This document shows, in pieces, positions 1-11,295 of a stretch of DNA of 55,653 nt. The position numbers and the translations under genes are program-made. The DNA is from Hymenopellis radicata (Eukaryota; Basidiomycota; Agaricomycetes; Agaricales; Physalacriaceae). The notes below the pieces were generated by a model. The model saw only the letters and a program-made list of their open reading frames with translations. It had not been told where the DNA came from and did no database searches. The stretch spans positions 1-55,653 of the forward strand of contig JADNRX010000356.1 in NCBI GenBank assembly GCA_015501595.1, in the 5' to 3' direction. Each line of letters starts with the position of its first letter. The first letter of the stretch is position 1.

Positions 1-175
1 CGAGCACGTTGCGGACGTCTGCGCTGGGGAGAGCGGGTCGAGGATGTGCCCCCGGGAAGAGCGTGTTGAAGATGTCTCCGTGGGGGGGGGAGAGCGTGTT
101 GAGGATGTACATCTGGCGGCGACATGGCGCGTGGTGAAGACACTCTCCCTGAGGAGAGCGTGTTGAAGAGATGTG
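1..175. repeat. Imperfect minisatellite-like repeat
   Basis: A core close to GAGAGCGTGTTGAAGATGT recurs about four times here (near 10-45, 57-75, 90-107 and 153-172), with variable GC-rich spacers including a run of nine G. It looks like a degenerate minisatellite. It might also be the edge of a repetitive coding region entering from the left of the window. Nothing else is recognised in this stretch. Confidence 0.45.
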
Positions 176-399
176 CTGGGGGAGACCACGTCCCGAACTG
201 GGGCACACCTTTATATTTAGATTGTGTGAATCGTACATACTCTGGCAGGTATTCCTTTTTGCCAATCAAAATTATCTCTTTACATAGAATAACACCACGA
301 TTTCGTACATGGATCGTCGGACGCCTCACCTTATCAATAACAGGTGCACATTTTTTCGTTCCAACTCTCGAATACTTAATCTTTCCCGACCCCGAAACA

Positions 400-910
400 T
401 GCCCTCACCAACATCTAACGTCTACGCCATGGAGAAACCCGCTCCTCGTGCTGCCTGGATTCCTCCAATCTTCGCAATGCAAGCTGAGCACGTTCAGTCT
501 TGTTATGCGCGGGCGGCATGACGACACCTATCCTGGTTGGATTGCGCGTCCGACTCTGGCGGACAGCCTGCTTGATGTGCTCCGTGACATTGGGCCATCT
601 CAAATACCTACAGGTTATTGAGGCTGTTTCGGGACCACCTCTGCTCAACAAAAGGCTTTTCAAGCAGTTGTCTGCCAATACCCTCCTGCCCGAGTTGACG
701 TCTCTCGAATTTGTGTGGGCGGAGGATTGCCAGCCCCACAGAGCACTGCTCCCCGCGCTCTCTTCGCGCGCCGATGGTACTCTCTCGTCTGTTGTCCTCG
801 GCATCCGTAATGGGGTAACCTTGGACCGGAAGTTCTGGAATGCATGCGGGCTTTGCGACAGAAAGATGTTCAGGCTGTGTGCTGGTAGAGTCCACAGGAA
901 ACTATCATAG
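400..910 (+). pseudogene. F-box/LRR-like protein remnant
   Basis: Two overlapping plus-strand frames together read like the leucine-rich C-terminal part of a basidiomycete F-box protein: 'LADSLLDVLRDIG' in the first frame continues as 'HLKYLQVIEAVSG' and 'LLPELTSLEFVWAEDC' in the second. The switch falls at about 590-597, where GGGCCATCTC carries one C too many for a continuous frame. No F-box is seen upstream, because the 5' part is missing or merges with the repeat at the window start. It ends at a TAG near 910. It is either a decayed gene fragment or a real gene with a consensus error. Its family is inferred only from leucine spacing and resemblance to typical fungal LRR proteins. Confidence 0.4.
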
Positions 911-1082
911 TAGAACTAGTACATTACAGAGCACGGATTCAAATTAACTAATGTCCAATCATAAAAGTACTAGCCAGAGCCAAAAACATACAGCAGCAGC
1001 ACAAGCAATAGGTTAAGTATACATACAGCAAAGACGATCACGACCTGACTCCAAGACCCAAAACGAACGATCAACTACCTCC

Positions 1083-3548
1083 TCACGGAGACCGCTGCAA
1101 AAGATGCTTCGCAGCCCGCGACCCCGACGGCGGAACATACGGCGTGACCTTGCCAATATTCTGCATCTCCTTCAATTTCCTCCCCGCGCCAGTGCCTTCC
1201 AAAGGGAACTGTTCCGAAGACTCTGTCGACTTTCTTCGAAGTCGAACTTGGCGAGGCGGGGTCACCGGCGTCTTCTTCGCCCGCCGGCTGTTAAACTTAT
1301 TGAGCGAATCGCCCAGAGGCTGGGTGGACGGCGGTTTCTCCTGCGGCTTCTCACTTTCGTCCTCGTCCACCTCCATCTGCACGTCGTGTTCCTGAGTAAA
1401 TAGTGGAACCTGCGATTCCTCCTTTTGCGTGAACAATGGCTCTTGTGATTCCTCCTCATCGTCATCGTCATCGTCATCTTCTGAGAAAAGCGCCACCCGC
1501 GTCTGAAGATCATCTTCATCCAAAGAATCATACATCTGCGGCCCAGGGTGATCAGGCTCGTAATCCATGAACGAAGGCTGAGATTTGCGGGCCCGGGGCG
1601 CATCCGAAATGAAGTTGTTTGGGTCTTCACTCCTCAGCAGGTCCTCGATCTTCTCCTCCTCATCCTCCTCATCCTCTAGCTCTCCCAAGACCTGGTCGAC
1701 ACGCTGTTCCTTGAGCTCTGGTTCAACGACGGGCTCCACGTTACCATTTTCATCTCATCATCATCCTGCTCGTCCTCCAGCCTTCCATGACCGTTGTCAA
1801 CACGCTGTTCCTTGGGCTGTGGTTGAACAACGGGCTCAAAGCCCTCGTCTCTCATCTCCTCGTCCTCCTGCTGCTCTTCGGCAGCCTGCTTCTTGTTCCC
1901 GCGTCGTTTCTTCGGCTCTGGCGGAACGACCGGCTCAACGCTGGTCTCTCTGATCTCCTCATCGCCCTGCTCTTTCACAGCCTGGAGATCAGGCTTCTTG
2001 TTGACGCGTCGTCGCTTGGGCGGTGGTAAGGCTGCCGGTTCAACGCTCCTGCTCCGCGACCGAGTGTTACGATACGGAGCCGTGGGTGCAACGTCGGGCG
2101 TGCGAGTTTTCCTGACAGGAGTCCCGGTCGAACGAGCTTTGCCTTTAATGGTCGGCTCAGGCTTTGGCACTGGCTGTTCCCCCTGCGCCGATTCCACAAT
2201 GACGGGATCTGCTTGTTCTCCAGGAGTCGGAGCCTTGGTCTGGTCGGATTCCGCCACTATGGGAACCGGAATCTTAGCGCGACGTTTCCCATCGGCCTTT
2301 GGTTTGGGTTTAGGCCTTGGTGGGGTTTCCGGCTCTGATTCGATGTCGATTACCTCTGTAACGGAAGGCGGAGGGTGGAGGAAGGAGATCGTTCCCGTTT
2401 AGGTTCAGGACTGTGAACTGGAGAGCCGGGAGGAGTCTGACTTGTAATGATTTGTGTCTTTTCCGGAGACGCGACCAGAGTGGTCATGCCCTCAGAAAAG
2501 TGGCGGTTGGTACCCGAGGGGCCGGGAGTCGCGTTTTTAGGGCGAGCAGGTCTATAACATGAATTAGGTACTTGGCAAGGAATTGTTTTAGCAGCTTACG
2601 GTGCAACGTCCTCTTCGCTATCCTCTTCCGCTTCTTGGCGCCTGGCTATGCTTCTCTGGCGCCGTTCCTCCTCCTCACGTGCGGCACGCTTTCCCCTCCA
2701 ATTTTGGGTTGGGATATGTTCCGGTTTTTCCTCCTCGTCTTGTTCATCGTCGTCGTCGCTATGAGAGCGCTTGATGCCGCGGTTCAGCTCTCGAGTACGG
2801 AAATACCGGTTGCGGTCATGATTAGGGCCGTATTCGGCAACATAGTCGATGATAAACGCGTTGAAATAGGCCGGGTTCTTCTTGTAGTGCTCCCGCCAAG
2901 ATTGAGCAGTATGGCGCTTCACCCACGCATATTCCGTGGGGTCCACCGTATACAGGTCAACCAGCTCGTTGTAGAGGACTTTGCCAAGTAGTCCACCGTC
3001 AGCAGGCTTGGGAACACGAGAGGCCAGATACTGCCCAAGATGTTCCTTGTCATCTTGCGAGAATTCTACGCGCTTACTGGGCGGGAGATGAGTATGTAGA
3101 CGCGACTGAAAAAGAACATGTAAACTGACTGTCCAACCCTACCGGGCATGGCCTGCCTACGCGGAGGAAGTAGCTCAAAAGACTGCCTTTTAATCGAGTG
3201 TTTAATGTGGGCCACAGGTTTGAGCCATAAATCTCGCAGTCTGTGGTTGGAGTGCGCGCCGTAGGCTATAACAAGGAGGTCTTCATTCGTCCTCTTTGGA
3301 TCGTACAGGAGAACGTCTGCTCCTTCCGCTTCATCAGACAAATCTCCGCCATTTTCCTAGTATCTCCATTTAGTACAATATCAACGCGACAAAGGTAAGG
3401 TTACCTCTATCTTTGTCGACAATATGTCGCGGGCTCCTTCTGTGACCGATTTGTGAAAAAAAAAGACAACAGATGCGCCGTCAATAGTAAATATACCGCG
3501 TTTCCTGTTTTTGGCGTCAACGCCACCACCTTGTTCAGCGGGCGGCAT
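1083..3548 (-). CDS. rap1: RAP1-type telomere-binding protein (BRCT + Rap1 Myb)
   Basis: Read on the minus strand from the ATG at 3548 (MPPAEQGG). The first exon ends near 3411 and joins, across an intron with a CTAG acceptor, to 'ENGGDLSDEAEGADVLL', which has the Gly-Gly turn of an N-terminal BRCT domain. A further intron near 3090-3150, whose borders I could not fix, leads to 'SKRVEFSQDDKEHLGQYLA' and 'YAWVKRHTAQSWREHYKKN', the hallmark of the Rap1 Myb domain with its spaced tryptophans. An acidic and basic tail follows, with four tandem units of about 35 residues containing 'EPVV.P..K..R'. The last exon ends at a TGA at 1083. In fungi Rap1 acts in the nucleus at telomeres (shelterin or telomeric silencing). 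No clear RCT domain is visible. One junction at 1692-1744 is ambiguous and is treated as a finding. Confidence 0.72.
1692..1744 (-). other. Probable 53-nt intron overlapping a coding repeat
   Basis: On the minus strand GTAACG follows an in-frame ATG codon, and a CAG acceptor 53 nt later restores the frame to 'VLGELEDEEDEEEK'. The sequence inside, in another frame, also encodes a good fourth copy of the tail repeat (EPVVEPELKEQRVD). It is therefore either an intron made from repeat sequence or coding sequence hit by a one-base indel. Confidence 0.5.
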
Positions 3549-3909
3549 GGTGTCGAGATGGTAGTTATGGATGAACGTTTGAACCCTAACCACAACCCCA
3601 GACACGTGGCACGTGACTCTTTCTTGCTCCGACTCAGGGTCTCGACTCTCCATACACGGCCACCATCTTTTCCACAATCACCGTTGATCTGCGTGTAGCC
3701 TATTATCCGGCTTTTGAATGCCAATTTATCAATCCAACGCGACTCATATACATTTTACCTCGTTCCATCTCTATTCGGGACTAGTAGTTCTTCCATCTGA
3801 AGCAGTGATGGAAACAATCCATCATTCAAGATGGCTCCCACGAAGACATCAGTTTTGGATTCTAGAGTATAAATTGCCTTTCCGTCGCATTGATTAACCT
3901 TAACAAACC
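3549..3909. promoter_or_regulatory. Divergent promoter region between rap1 and the FMO gene
   Basis: About 360 bp separate the two divergent start codons. A TATA-like TATAAATTG lies at about 3868, 40 bp before the monooxygenase ATG. No other element can be named. Confidence 0.4.
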
Positions 3910-6100
3910 ATGGCCTCCAACACAGTTGGTATCATAGGCTCTGGCGCTGCGGGCCTCATCACTGCGCACGTCCTTCGCCAGGACGGGTTCAATGTCCAGA
4001 TAATCTCGCGTGACAAGACGCCGGGCGGTGTATGGAGCACCAAGCGTGTATATAAAGGGCTTACGATTAACAAGTGGGTAGTTTTTCGCGTTTAACGTTT
4101 AATGGAGGTACTCATGATACACGCCGTGTAGTGTTCACGGAGAATTTCGATTCTCGCCAATGCCTATGCCTCCACCTGCAGACTCGTCCAAGACTGGGGG
4201 GCGTCTGCAGGGCGAGGATATGCGCGACTACATGCAAGCCTTCAGTGACCGCTTTCTCCAGAACACAATCCGCTACAACACTGAGGTGCTCCAAATTGAA
4301 CGTACAGACGACGAACTCTCTCCTTGGTCTGTCACTGTGCGCAATACGACGACTTCATCCCAGGAAGTCCTCAGGTTCTCTCGCCTCGTTTTATGTACTG
4401 GGGTATGTCATCCTGCGAGCTCTTCGGGGCACACAACCACTGACTTACGATTACAGGGCTGCGAAACACCGAAAATACCTTCCTACTTGTCTCAAGCTGC
4501 AGCAGATTACGTAGGTTTCAAAGGACTCATCATCCATTCGCGAAACTTTGCTGCCTCCTTGGACGACCTACTGACGGCGGTACAACCCATCTCTATTAAG
4601 CCTGAGAACCCCCATCACGTGGTGGTCGTCGGCGGGGGGAAATCTGCTCAAGAGTATATATCGCGTGTCTGTCATCTTATTTGGGTCCAACTCAATTGAT
4701 TTCTCTAGTGCGGCTTCCTTCCTCGCCAACCAAGGCCGAAAAGTTACCGTCGTGTTCCATAAAGCGAACGGTTTCCTCGCTGTTTCCACTCCTTTGCCCG
4801 ACTTTATACGCAAGAGCCGGTTAGTCTCATAGTAACCTCAAACTGTAATGCCAGTGCTTAGCATTCTCTAAGGTTCCTGTCAGTCATGGGGCCTACGATA
4901 GACCTGAATACAAGACTTGAGTAAGCTCTGGCTCTTTTCCATTCAATAAACAGCCTTTAATTTTTATGCAGACGCTTCCTTCATACTACCTGGCTAGGAA
5001 GCAAATTCGTCCATACATTCTGGAGGTTCCTACAAAACAGTTCTGTACGTGTGTTCAATCTCTCTTGTTCGTTTGTCGCTCACCCTTGTCTAGTACAAAG
5101 CCTTCGAAGTACCACCAAACTCTCCCTGCGCCGAACCCATTCACTATTCTGGAGCGTTCATACGAGCGACGAAGGCGCTAAGCGCGACGACAGCTTCTAC
5201 TCGCTCGTAAATGCTGGCCAAATCGAGTTGATCTCAGGCAAAGTAACCGGATACACGCCTGACGGAACGGGTGTGGCGCTCAGTAACGGTAGCACGCTAC
5301 ATGCGGATGCGATCATTCTCGCAACGGGGTATTCCTCGTCTTGGGAAGGTCTCTTCGACGGTGAGTCTAGGCTCTATGATGGTGCATTTGACGTGACAAT
5401 TGTGTGTCAAACAGAAAAGACAGCTGAAGACCTCGGGATTACCCGACATCCGCCACGCAAAGCACCGGTTGCTAACGAGTGGAATTACGCCTCCCTAGCC
5501 GATCCGCCCCCAGCCCATCCTCAACAAGAACAATGGGCAGCGTCCATCTACCGCGGAATCGTCCCGGCCAAGGGCGTTCTGCGGAAGGACTTTGCTATCA
5601 ACGGGGCAGTCGTATGTTCCTTTCCTTCAACTCGGTTTTACATCCACTTGACGAATGGAAGTAGTTCACGACAAACAACGGCTACGCATACGAAGTCACC
5701 GCACACTGGATATCCGCGTACTTCCGGAACGAGCTGCAGCGCGCGCCGGCCTCGCCGGAAGAGGCTACAGAAGAAGGCGATAGAACCGGACGATGGATGC
5801 GCAAGCGTTTCCCGGATCAGCTGCTCTGGATCAACGAGAGCTATAGCACTGGTATCGAGTTCTTTTCGTACGTTTCTGTCTTCCGTCTTTCGTTCGTTCG
5901 TTCGGTTGATTGATCATGAACCATTGCTTTCTAGGTGGCCTCAGTATGTAGACAAGCTGCTTCAAGATATGGGCTGTCGCAGCTTGAGAAGTGGCGGTAA
6001 TTGGTTGACGTGGCCCTTTAAGGTCATTGATTTGCAGGAAATCTCGGATTTAAAGGGAGAAAGGGATTCTTTGCGGGAGGCAAGGTTGATTGATCTATGA
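3910..6100 (+). CDS. Flavin-containing monooxygenase (FMO-like)
   Basis: Multi-exon gene. The start at 3910 gives MASNTVGIIGSGAAGL, a GxGxxG Rossmann motif for FAD, followed by 'TPGGVWS' as in FMO-type enzymes. Exon 1 ends at 4073, exon 2 is 4132-4402 and exon 3 begins at 4457. A second dinucleotide fold, 'HHVVVVGGGKSAQE' (about 4614-4653), is the NADPH site. Later exons encode 'SLVNAGQIELISGKVTGY' and the conserved 'ADAIILATGYSSSW' (the FMO/lysine-hydroxylase ATG motif). The last exon after a CTAG acceptor at about 5934 ends 'EARLIDL' at 6100. All junctions I followed keep frame. The family transfers one oxygen from O2 to N, S or C atoms of small substrates using NADPH and FAD. The substrate cannot be told from sequence. 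It is divergent from rap1. Confidence 0.8.
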
Positions 6101-6247
6101 CCATAGAGTATTTATTGACCTCCTAGACTCGCGATAACCTGCGTCCACGTAATACTATTGATGTTCCACATGCGGCGTTATTAACTCAAGCAAGAGTGCG
6201 TAGTATACTCTCAGTAGTGGAGGAGGATATCAAGGCGACTACAAAAC

Positions 6248-7090
6248 CTACAGCTGCTTCATCAGCTCTCTCATCCTTACGTTCGGGAACGTCGTCTCCT
6301 CCTTCCACCGCCCTTTAGCCAACTCCACAGAAAATTTGCCCAAGTCCTGAATCGGACTATATATCGAGGGCGTCAGAGTACGAACCACTGGTGCCACGAC
6401 GCAATCCAGCCCTCGCAAAAAAGGCGCCTCGCGTGTGCCTCCTGTCGTCGGGATTGGAAGGGAAGAAGTACGCCGGACGGTAGACGGATGCCTTGATATT
6501 GGATTCGGCAGGTAGAGTTGTCAGGTATTTCTCAGTCCGGCCCTACAAAGTGAATCCTCAGTATCCCACTAGTATTTGAATTCAAGATGCTCATTGCATA
6601 CCTTGACCCTACCAAACATCTGTATGTTTGTTTTGTCCGGATCCGCACCTTCTCCCGAGATGAACACGAATCTGAAGGGGGATGCCGTTTGTGACTGGGC
6701 GATACCGCCTTCCCGCAGCGCGCTGACGGCTGACACGACATAGTCGTATGTTACACGCGTGTAGTCCGCTTCCGACATGCCCAGAGACGAGCAGCCTAGC
6801 GCCCAGATACACGCGTCGTGGTCCGCCAATTTCTTTTGGACATCTGCAGGGTATTGCTGGAAATCAGGCAGGACGATCACGTCGGTGGGTTTGTCGGCGG
6901 AAGGGACGGGGAGCCAGGAGGGGAGAGGGCGCCGGGAAAGAATAGTTATCTTCGTTACATCGGGATCCGCAAGTGCTGAACGAAGTATTTGGCTGCCAGC
7001 TATAGGACTTTCAATTAGCGCTGCGAGAAGGTCCCCGAGAAACATAGAGTGCTAACCTGCGCCAGTGGCTCCGCTCAAAAGGAGTTTCAT
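6248..7090 (-). CDS. FMP52/HTATIP2-type NAD(P)-binding Rossmann protein
   Basis: The minus-strand start at 7090 gives MKLLLSGATGA, a GxTGxxG nucleotide-binding start. A short intron follows, then 'LAALIESPIAGSQILRSAL', 'VTKITILSRRPLP', 'CIWALGCSSLGMSEADY' and 'PFRFVFISGEGAD'. This order is typical of the FMP52/TIP30 group of atypical short-chain dehydrogenases. After an intron ending near 6539, the next exon gives 'YRPAYFFPS' and, in a shifted frame, 'LDCVVAPVVRTLTPS', ending 'MRELMKQL' with a stop at 6248. The frame changes across a run of six A at 6417-6422 (six T on the coding strand). One base less would give one open frame. In yeast FMP52 is mitochondrial or ER-associated; the function here is inferred only from the fold. 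Confidence 0.68.
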
Positions 7091-8054
7091 GTCTTGGTGT
7101 GAGGGTAAAAAGAGGGATACTGGCTTTAGGTCAGAACACGTCGACGGTATAAATACCTTGACCCACTTCAAACTTCCTGACGCGGCCCCACATTCGGAGA
7201 TTGCGCGTCGCTGCCGAGCTCGAGCCCAAGCGGCATGAAATCGGCAGATACTTGGCAGGTACGTTCCTGTCAGTGTTAGATCTATGTCAAGTGTCAAAGA
7301 GGCTCAAAGCTGCAAAATCCGCGATTTACGACGACAATCACGGAACCACGGAAAAAGCAGTGTTCAGTGATTTAGTGTTGCTGTGGTAGGATACCTCAGG
7401 CCGTACGCCTCCTGGGTCATCTCGTTCAGGAGGATGATGGAATGACTAGCTCTGGCAAGGCTGGATTGAAGGCCAGAGGTGGATTGTGTGCCCACTGCCC
7501 ACTGCCGAAAGAGAGTTGTAAAAAACGTGACTGTGACGTAGAGTAGATTTCCGTTATCGATTTATCTCGGTTGTGTACTCTGGCAGTGAGCTACGTGCTC
7601 GTTTTGCTCTTTCCTGCCTGCTATTCCAATGCGGCCTCACCTAGTTCTTGTGACACCTGCGCTCTAAGCATTCTGCCAAACTACGATGATTCTCGCGTGG
7701 ATCTATTCACTCGTCCTGCGTCCGATTTGCAGTTTCGTATGACAAGATCACCGGCAACAATGACGAGTGCTCCTGGCTGTTCTGTGTCACCTTACCAAGT
7801 TCCTATCTTTACATGAGCGCTGTCCTTCTTTTAATTCACTCCATGCAGGCAAATAAGCCCATGTTTCGGTATCACGGATGTGTCCTCCCAATTCTAGTAG
7901 GACGCACAGAGCAGATGACGATGGTATATTTCGAGAATGTCGGGCTCACAGCGTTAGGCCCTCGGGGACTCCTGAGATATTTGACGCTTCTTTATACGGC
8001 GCTGTGGACTATAAAAGAGGACAACTGTATTGACATCCAGCAAATCACTACGAC
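7091..8054. other. Intergenic region upstream of AAD-1
   Basis: About 960 bp between the divergently transcribed FMP52-like gene and AAD-1. Short open frames occur but show no family resemblance or splice-linked extension. Apart from the TATA box near 8010 I see nothing to name. Confidence 0.5.
8010..8017 (+). promoter_or_regulatory. TATA box of AAD-1
   Basis: TATAAAAG lies 38-45 bp before the AAD-1 start codon. AAD-3, AAD-4 and AAD-6 have similar AT-rich boxes at nearly the same distance. Confidence 0.55.
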
Positions 8055-9411
8055 ATGGCCGCTCAACTGTTAGCACCTGCACCCCTACCTCCCTCAAAGC
8101 TCGGTGTTTACCGTGTATTATCCTCTCGCGCTGGGGTGCATGTATCGCCCATACAGCTTGGAGCGATGAGCATTGGCGACAAATGGGAATCGTATGGCTT
8201 CGGATCCATGGACAAAGAGACCAGCTTCAAACTTTTGGACGCGTATTTCGATCTCGGCGGCAACTTTATTGATACTGCCAATAACTAGTATGTTTTCATC
8301 CCTTCCAAAATGTGATTGTCATTCCTGAAATGTCGCGTAGCCAAGATCAGAGCTCCGAAGAATTCATCGGCGAGTGGGCTGAGAAGCGCGGCATTCGCGA
8401 CCAGCTTGTAATTGCCACGAAGGTAATGTTCAATCATCCTAGACTCTTTCGTTTTGCTCATGGGTTCCCGCAGTACACTAATAGTTACCAGCGCGATAAT
8501 GATTCCATTGCCCAGAAAATTAACTACGTCGGGAACAACACCAAGTCCATGCACCTCTCCGTCGACGCATCGCTCAAGAAGCTTCGCACCACATACATCG
8601 ATATCCTCTACGTCCACTGGTGGGACCACGAAACCTCTGTAGAAGAAGTCATGGACAGCCTACACAACCTAGTCGTGTCAGGCAAGGTCCTGTACCTCGG
8701 GATCTCCGACACCCCAGCGTGGATTGTCTGTTTAGCGAACCAGTATGCGAAGGACCACGGCAAGACTCCCTTCGTCATTTACCAAGGTCTTTGGAATGTG
8801 CTTGATCGGTCGTTTGAGCGCGAGATCATCCCGATGGCCCGCGCGCAGGGTATGGCGCTTGCACCTTGGGGTGTGTTGGCCACCGGCAAATTGAGATCGG
8901 ACGAGGAGGAGCAGAAGAGGAAGGAGACAGGCGAGGGCGGGCGTTCATTGTTACTATCAGGTCCTTGGGAGCGTAACGAAGAGGAGATTAAGATGTCGAG
9001 GGCTTTGCAGAAGGTCGCTACAGAGGTCGGAGCCAAGAGCATCACGTCTAGTACGCCCTTTCGATCTCTTCATGAGTCGCGGTCCTGATGTCCTCCATAG
9101 TCGCCATCGCCTACGTCATGCACAAAACCACCAACGTGTTCCCTATCATCGGCGGTCGTAAGGTTGAGCATTTGAAGGGAAATCTGGAGGCTTTGGACGT
9201 TTCGCTCTCACCGGAACAGATCAAGTACATCGACAGCATCAACCAGTTTGATCCCGGTTTCCCGCACTCTTTATTCGCATGTCATGAACTCTTCTGTTGC
9301 TGCTGTGCACTGACCTAATTTCTTTAGGGTGATGGAACGACAACCGTTTTCATGATGTCGACTGTGGCGCACACTGCGAAGCAACCTTTGGCTCCGCCCA
9401 TTAAATCTTGA
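8055..9411 (+). CDS. AAD: AAD-1: aryl-alcohol dehydrogenase-type aldo-keto reductase (intact)
   Basis: Five exons with four introns, the same layout as the other AAD copies. The start at 8055 ([17 protein letters not shown]) leads to 'FIDTANN' plus a Tyr formed across intron 1, '[11 protein letters not shown]' before intron 2, and '[13 protein letters not shown]'. These supply the aldo-keto reductase tetrad Asp73, Tyr78, the Lys of IATK and the His of YVHWW. '[19 protein letters not shown]' and '[19 protein letters not shown]' follow, and the protein ends '[10 protein letters not shown]'. All frames join. The last intron appears to use a GC donor at about 9280. This family reduces aromatic aldehydes to alcohols with NADPH in the cytosol and is linked in wood-decay fungi to lignin-related aromatics. 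It is the most diverged copy and lies just outside the part of the inverted repeat visible here. Confidence 0.85.
9280..9328 (+). other. Candidate GC-AG intron in AAD-1
   Basis: The other copies have ATT followed by GTACGTC or GTATGTC at this junction. AAD-1 has TTC followed by GCATGTC. Only a GC donor with the AG at 9328 keeps the final exon (GDGTTTVF...) in frame. Confidence 0.5.
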
Positions 9412-9945
9412 TTGTGGGGGATAGTCCCAGACTGTAATTGTAATTGTACGTCCTTCGTAATCAATGATCAAGATTGTTCAAAATCGCGGGGGAGGATGAC
9501 GGTGAATTGCCAAGATGCCCAGAAGGTTCCGGTCCAGCAATATCTTTCGCTATCGCGGCGCGGATGCACTGCGCGTCGTTTCAGCGTGCTCCACCGAAGA
9601 ATCCTTGAAACCTAGCCAAACAAGGAATCACATCTCAAATATTCTTATCTTATCTCTCTTGCTTTCTAGCTCCCATCTTCACTCAGCCTGGTCTCATGTT
9701 AACTCTCAGTCGGTGACTGCCTATATGCTGAACCTTATACCGTCAGTTCGCATATGCTGACTCACGGCGCTCAGTGAAATATATTCGTGTCGATTGCATT
9801 ACATTACTGAACCCGTTTTCCCATGTCAGTGAAACGGACTCAGAACAGTTCAATTCTGGACCTAATTATGGCAACCTCCATAATATAACAGGCCACTTGC
9901 AAAGGGCGCGGAAACCATTGCATTCCTAGCAGAACTCATCCTCCT
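9412..9945. other. Intergenic region AAD-1 to AAD-2
   Basis: The outer limit of the left arm visible in this window is 9608, where the mirrored right arm is cut by the window end. A stretch near 9561-9595 also resembles sequence near 13793-13825 upstream of AAD-3, so an upstream module has been copied with the genes. The region contains the TGACTCA motif and a weakened TATA element. Confidence 0.5.
9745..9764 (+). promoter_or_regulatory. AAD upstream motif with TGACTCA (AAD-2)
   Basis: GTTCGCATATGCTGACTCA lies about 185 bp before the AAD-2 start. It combines the palindrome GCATATGC with TGACTCA, the consensus site for Gcn4/AP-1-type bZIP factors. The same 19 bases occur upstream of AAD-3 and AAD-6. 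Confidence 0.5.
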
Positions 9946-11295
9946 ATGTCTATGTCTCTGTTCGCGCCTGCTCCACCTCCACCGTCGAAGCTCGGTATCT
10001 ACCGCGTCTTGTCCTCCCGCGCGGGAGTGCGCGTGTCGCCGCTCCAGCTGGGCGCGATGAGTATCGGTGATAAATGGAACTTGTTCATGGGATCCATGGA
10101 CAAGGAGGCCAGTTTCCAGCTGCTGAATGCGTACTTTGACCTTGGCGGCAATTTTATCGACACAGCGAACAACTAGTGCGTACCCTTGTTGTCTGAGAAT
10201 GATTAGTAACTCATGTGCGTTCAGCCAAAACCAGTCTTCTGAGCAGTTCATCGGTGAATGGGCCGAGAAGAGAGGAATTCGTGATCAGCTTGTCATTTCC
10301 ACGAAGGTATGTACAGCCAAAGACCTGGTGCTATCATATCTTCTGATGCATTTTTGTAGTACTCCATCAACTACTTCCTTGGTGACGACTCCGTTGCCCA
10401 GAAAGTCAATTTTGTCGGTAACAGCACTAAATCGATGCACCTCTCCCTCGAGGCGTCGCTCAAAAAGCTTCGCACAACATACGTCGACATCCTATACGTG
10501 CACTATTGGGACTTCGAGACGTCCATCGAAGAAGTCATGAACAGCCTGCACGCCCTCGTGCTCTCTGGCAAAGTCCTTTACCTCGGTATCTCGGATACAC
10601 CTGCATGGGTAGTCTCCCAAGCAAATCAATACGCCAAAGACCACGGAAAAACGCCCTTCGTTATCTACCAAGGCTTGTGGAATGTCCTCGACAGGTCTTT
10701 CGAGCGCGAGATTATCCCGATGGCGCGTGCGCAGGGCATGGCGCTCGCGCCGTGGAGTGTGTTGGCTGGGGGAAAACTGAGATCAGATGCGGAGGAACAA
10801 AAGGAAGGAGAGCGGCGAGGGACGGCAGGAGATGAATGGCCCTTGGAGCGCTCCGAAGCAAGAAGTGAAGATGTCTAGGGCCCTGGAGAAGGTTGCTGGC
10901 TGAGGTTCGGCGTCAGGAATATGACATCCGGTAAGAACCTTCCGCATTCTCAGATTTGGGCGTTTACTGATGTCTTTGCGATAGTCGCTATCGCGTATGT
11001 TATGCACAAAACTACGAATGTGTTCCCGATCATCGGGGGCCGCAAGGTCGAGCACCTGAAGGACAACATGGAGGCTTTGGACATCTCTCTTTCCACAGAG
11101 CAGATCAAATATCTTGATGTTATCAACCCATTCGATCCTGGATTCCCGTCTACCTTGATTGTATGTCTGGCTTACTCTTAGGAATTCGGCTAGAACTAAC
11201 CATTTTCAAGGGCGATGGCACGTATTATAACCGTTTCCTTGCGTCAGCAGCTCAGATGGCGAAGCAACCTTTGGCTCCACCCATTAAACCTTGAG
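9946..11295 (+). pseudogene. AAD: AAD-2: aldo-keto reductase copy with several frameshifts
   Basis: Same five-exon plan as AAD-1 and AAD-3. It starts [15 protein letters not shown] at 9946 (a second ATG at 9952 matches the other copies). 'FIDTANN', 'LVISTK' and 'VDILYVHYWD' keep the catalytic residues. The frame breaks at about 10796-10800, where the A-run in the GAGGAACAA(A)n region is two bases short of the intact copies. Further small indels follow near 10825-10905, so the reading frame stops at 'RSEDV' (10878). Exon 4 ('[15 protein letters not shown]') and the last exon ('[10 protein letters not shown]', stop 11295) are still recognisable. The TATA-like box is TAATATAACA instead of TAATATAAAA. 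Decay looks real because several independent changes accumulate. Its mirror copy is AAD-7. Confidence 0.75.

Noticed and set aside
1..930. Subtelomeric or telomere-proximal location suggested by the minisatellite and AAD genes
   Set aside because: No telomeric TTAGGG arrays or known subtelomeric helicase sequence are present in the window.
3066..3160. Exact borders of the rap1 intron between the BRCT and Myb exons
   Set aside because: The donors I tested either give a 32-nt intron (GTTGGA) or lead to a stop after the TTTCAG acceptor (GTAGGC, 55 nt); no choice was convincing, so none is reported as a feature.
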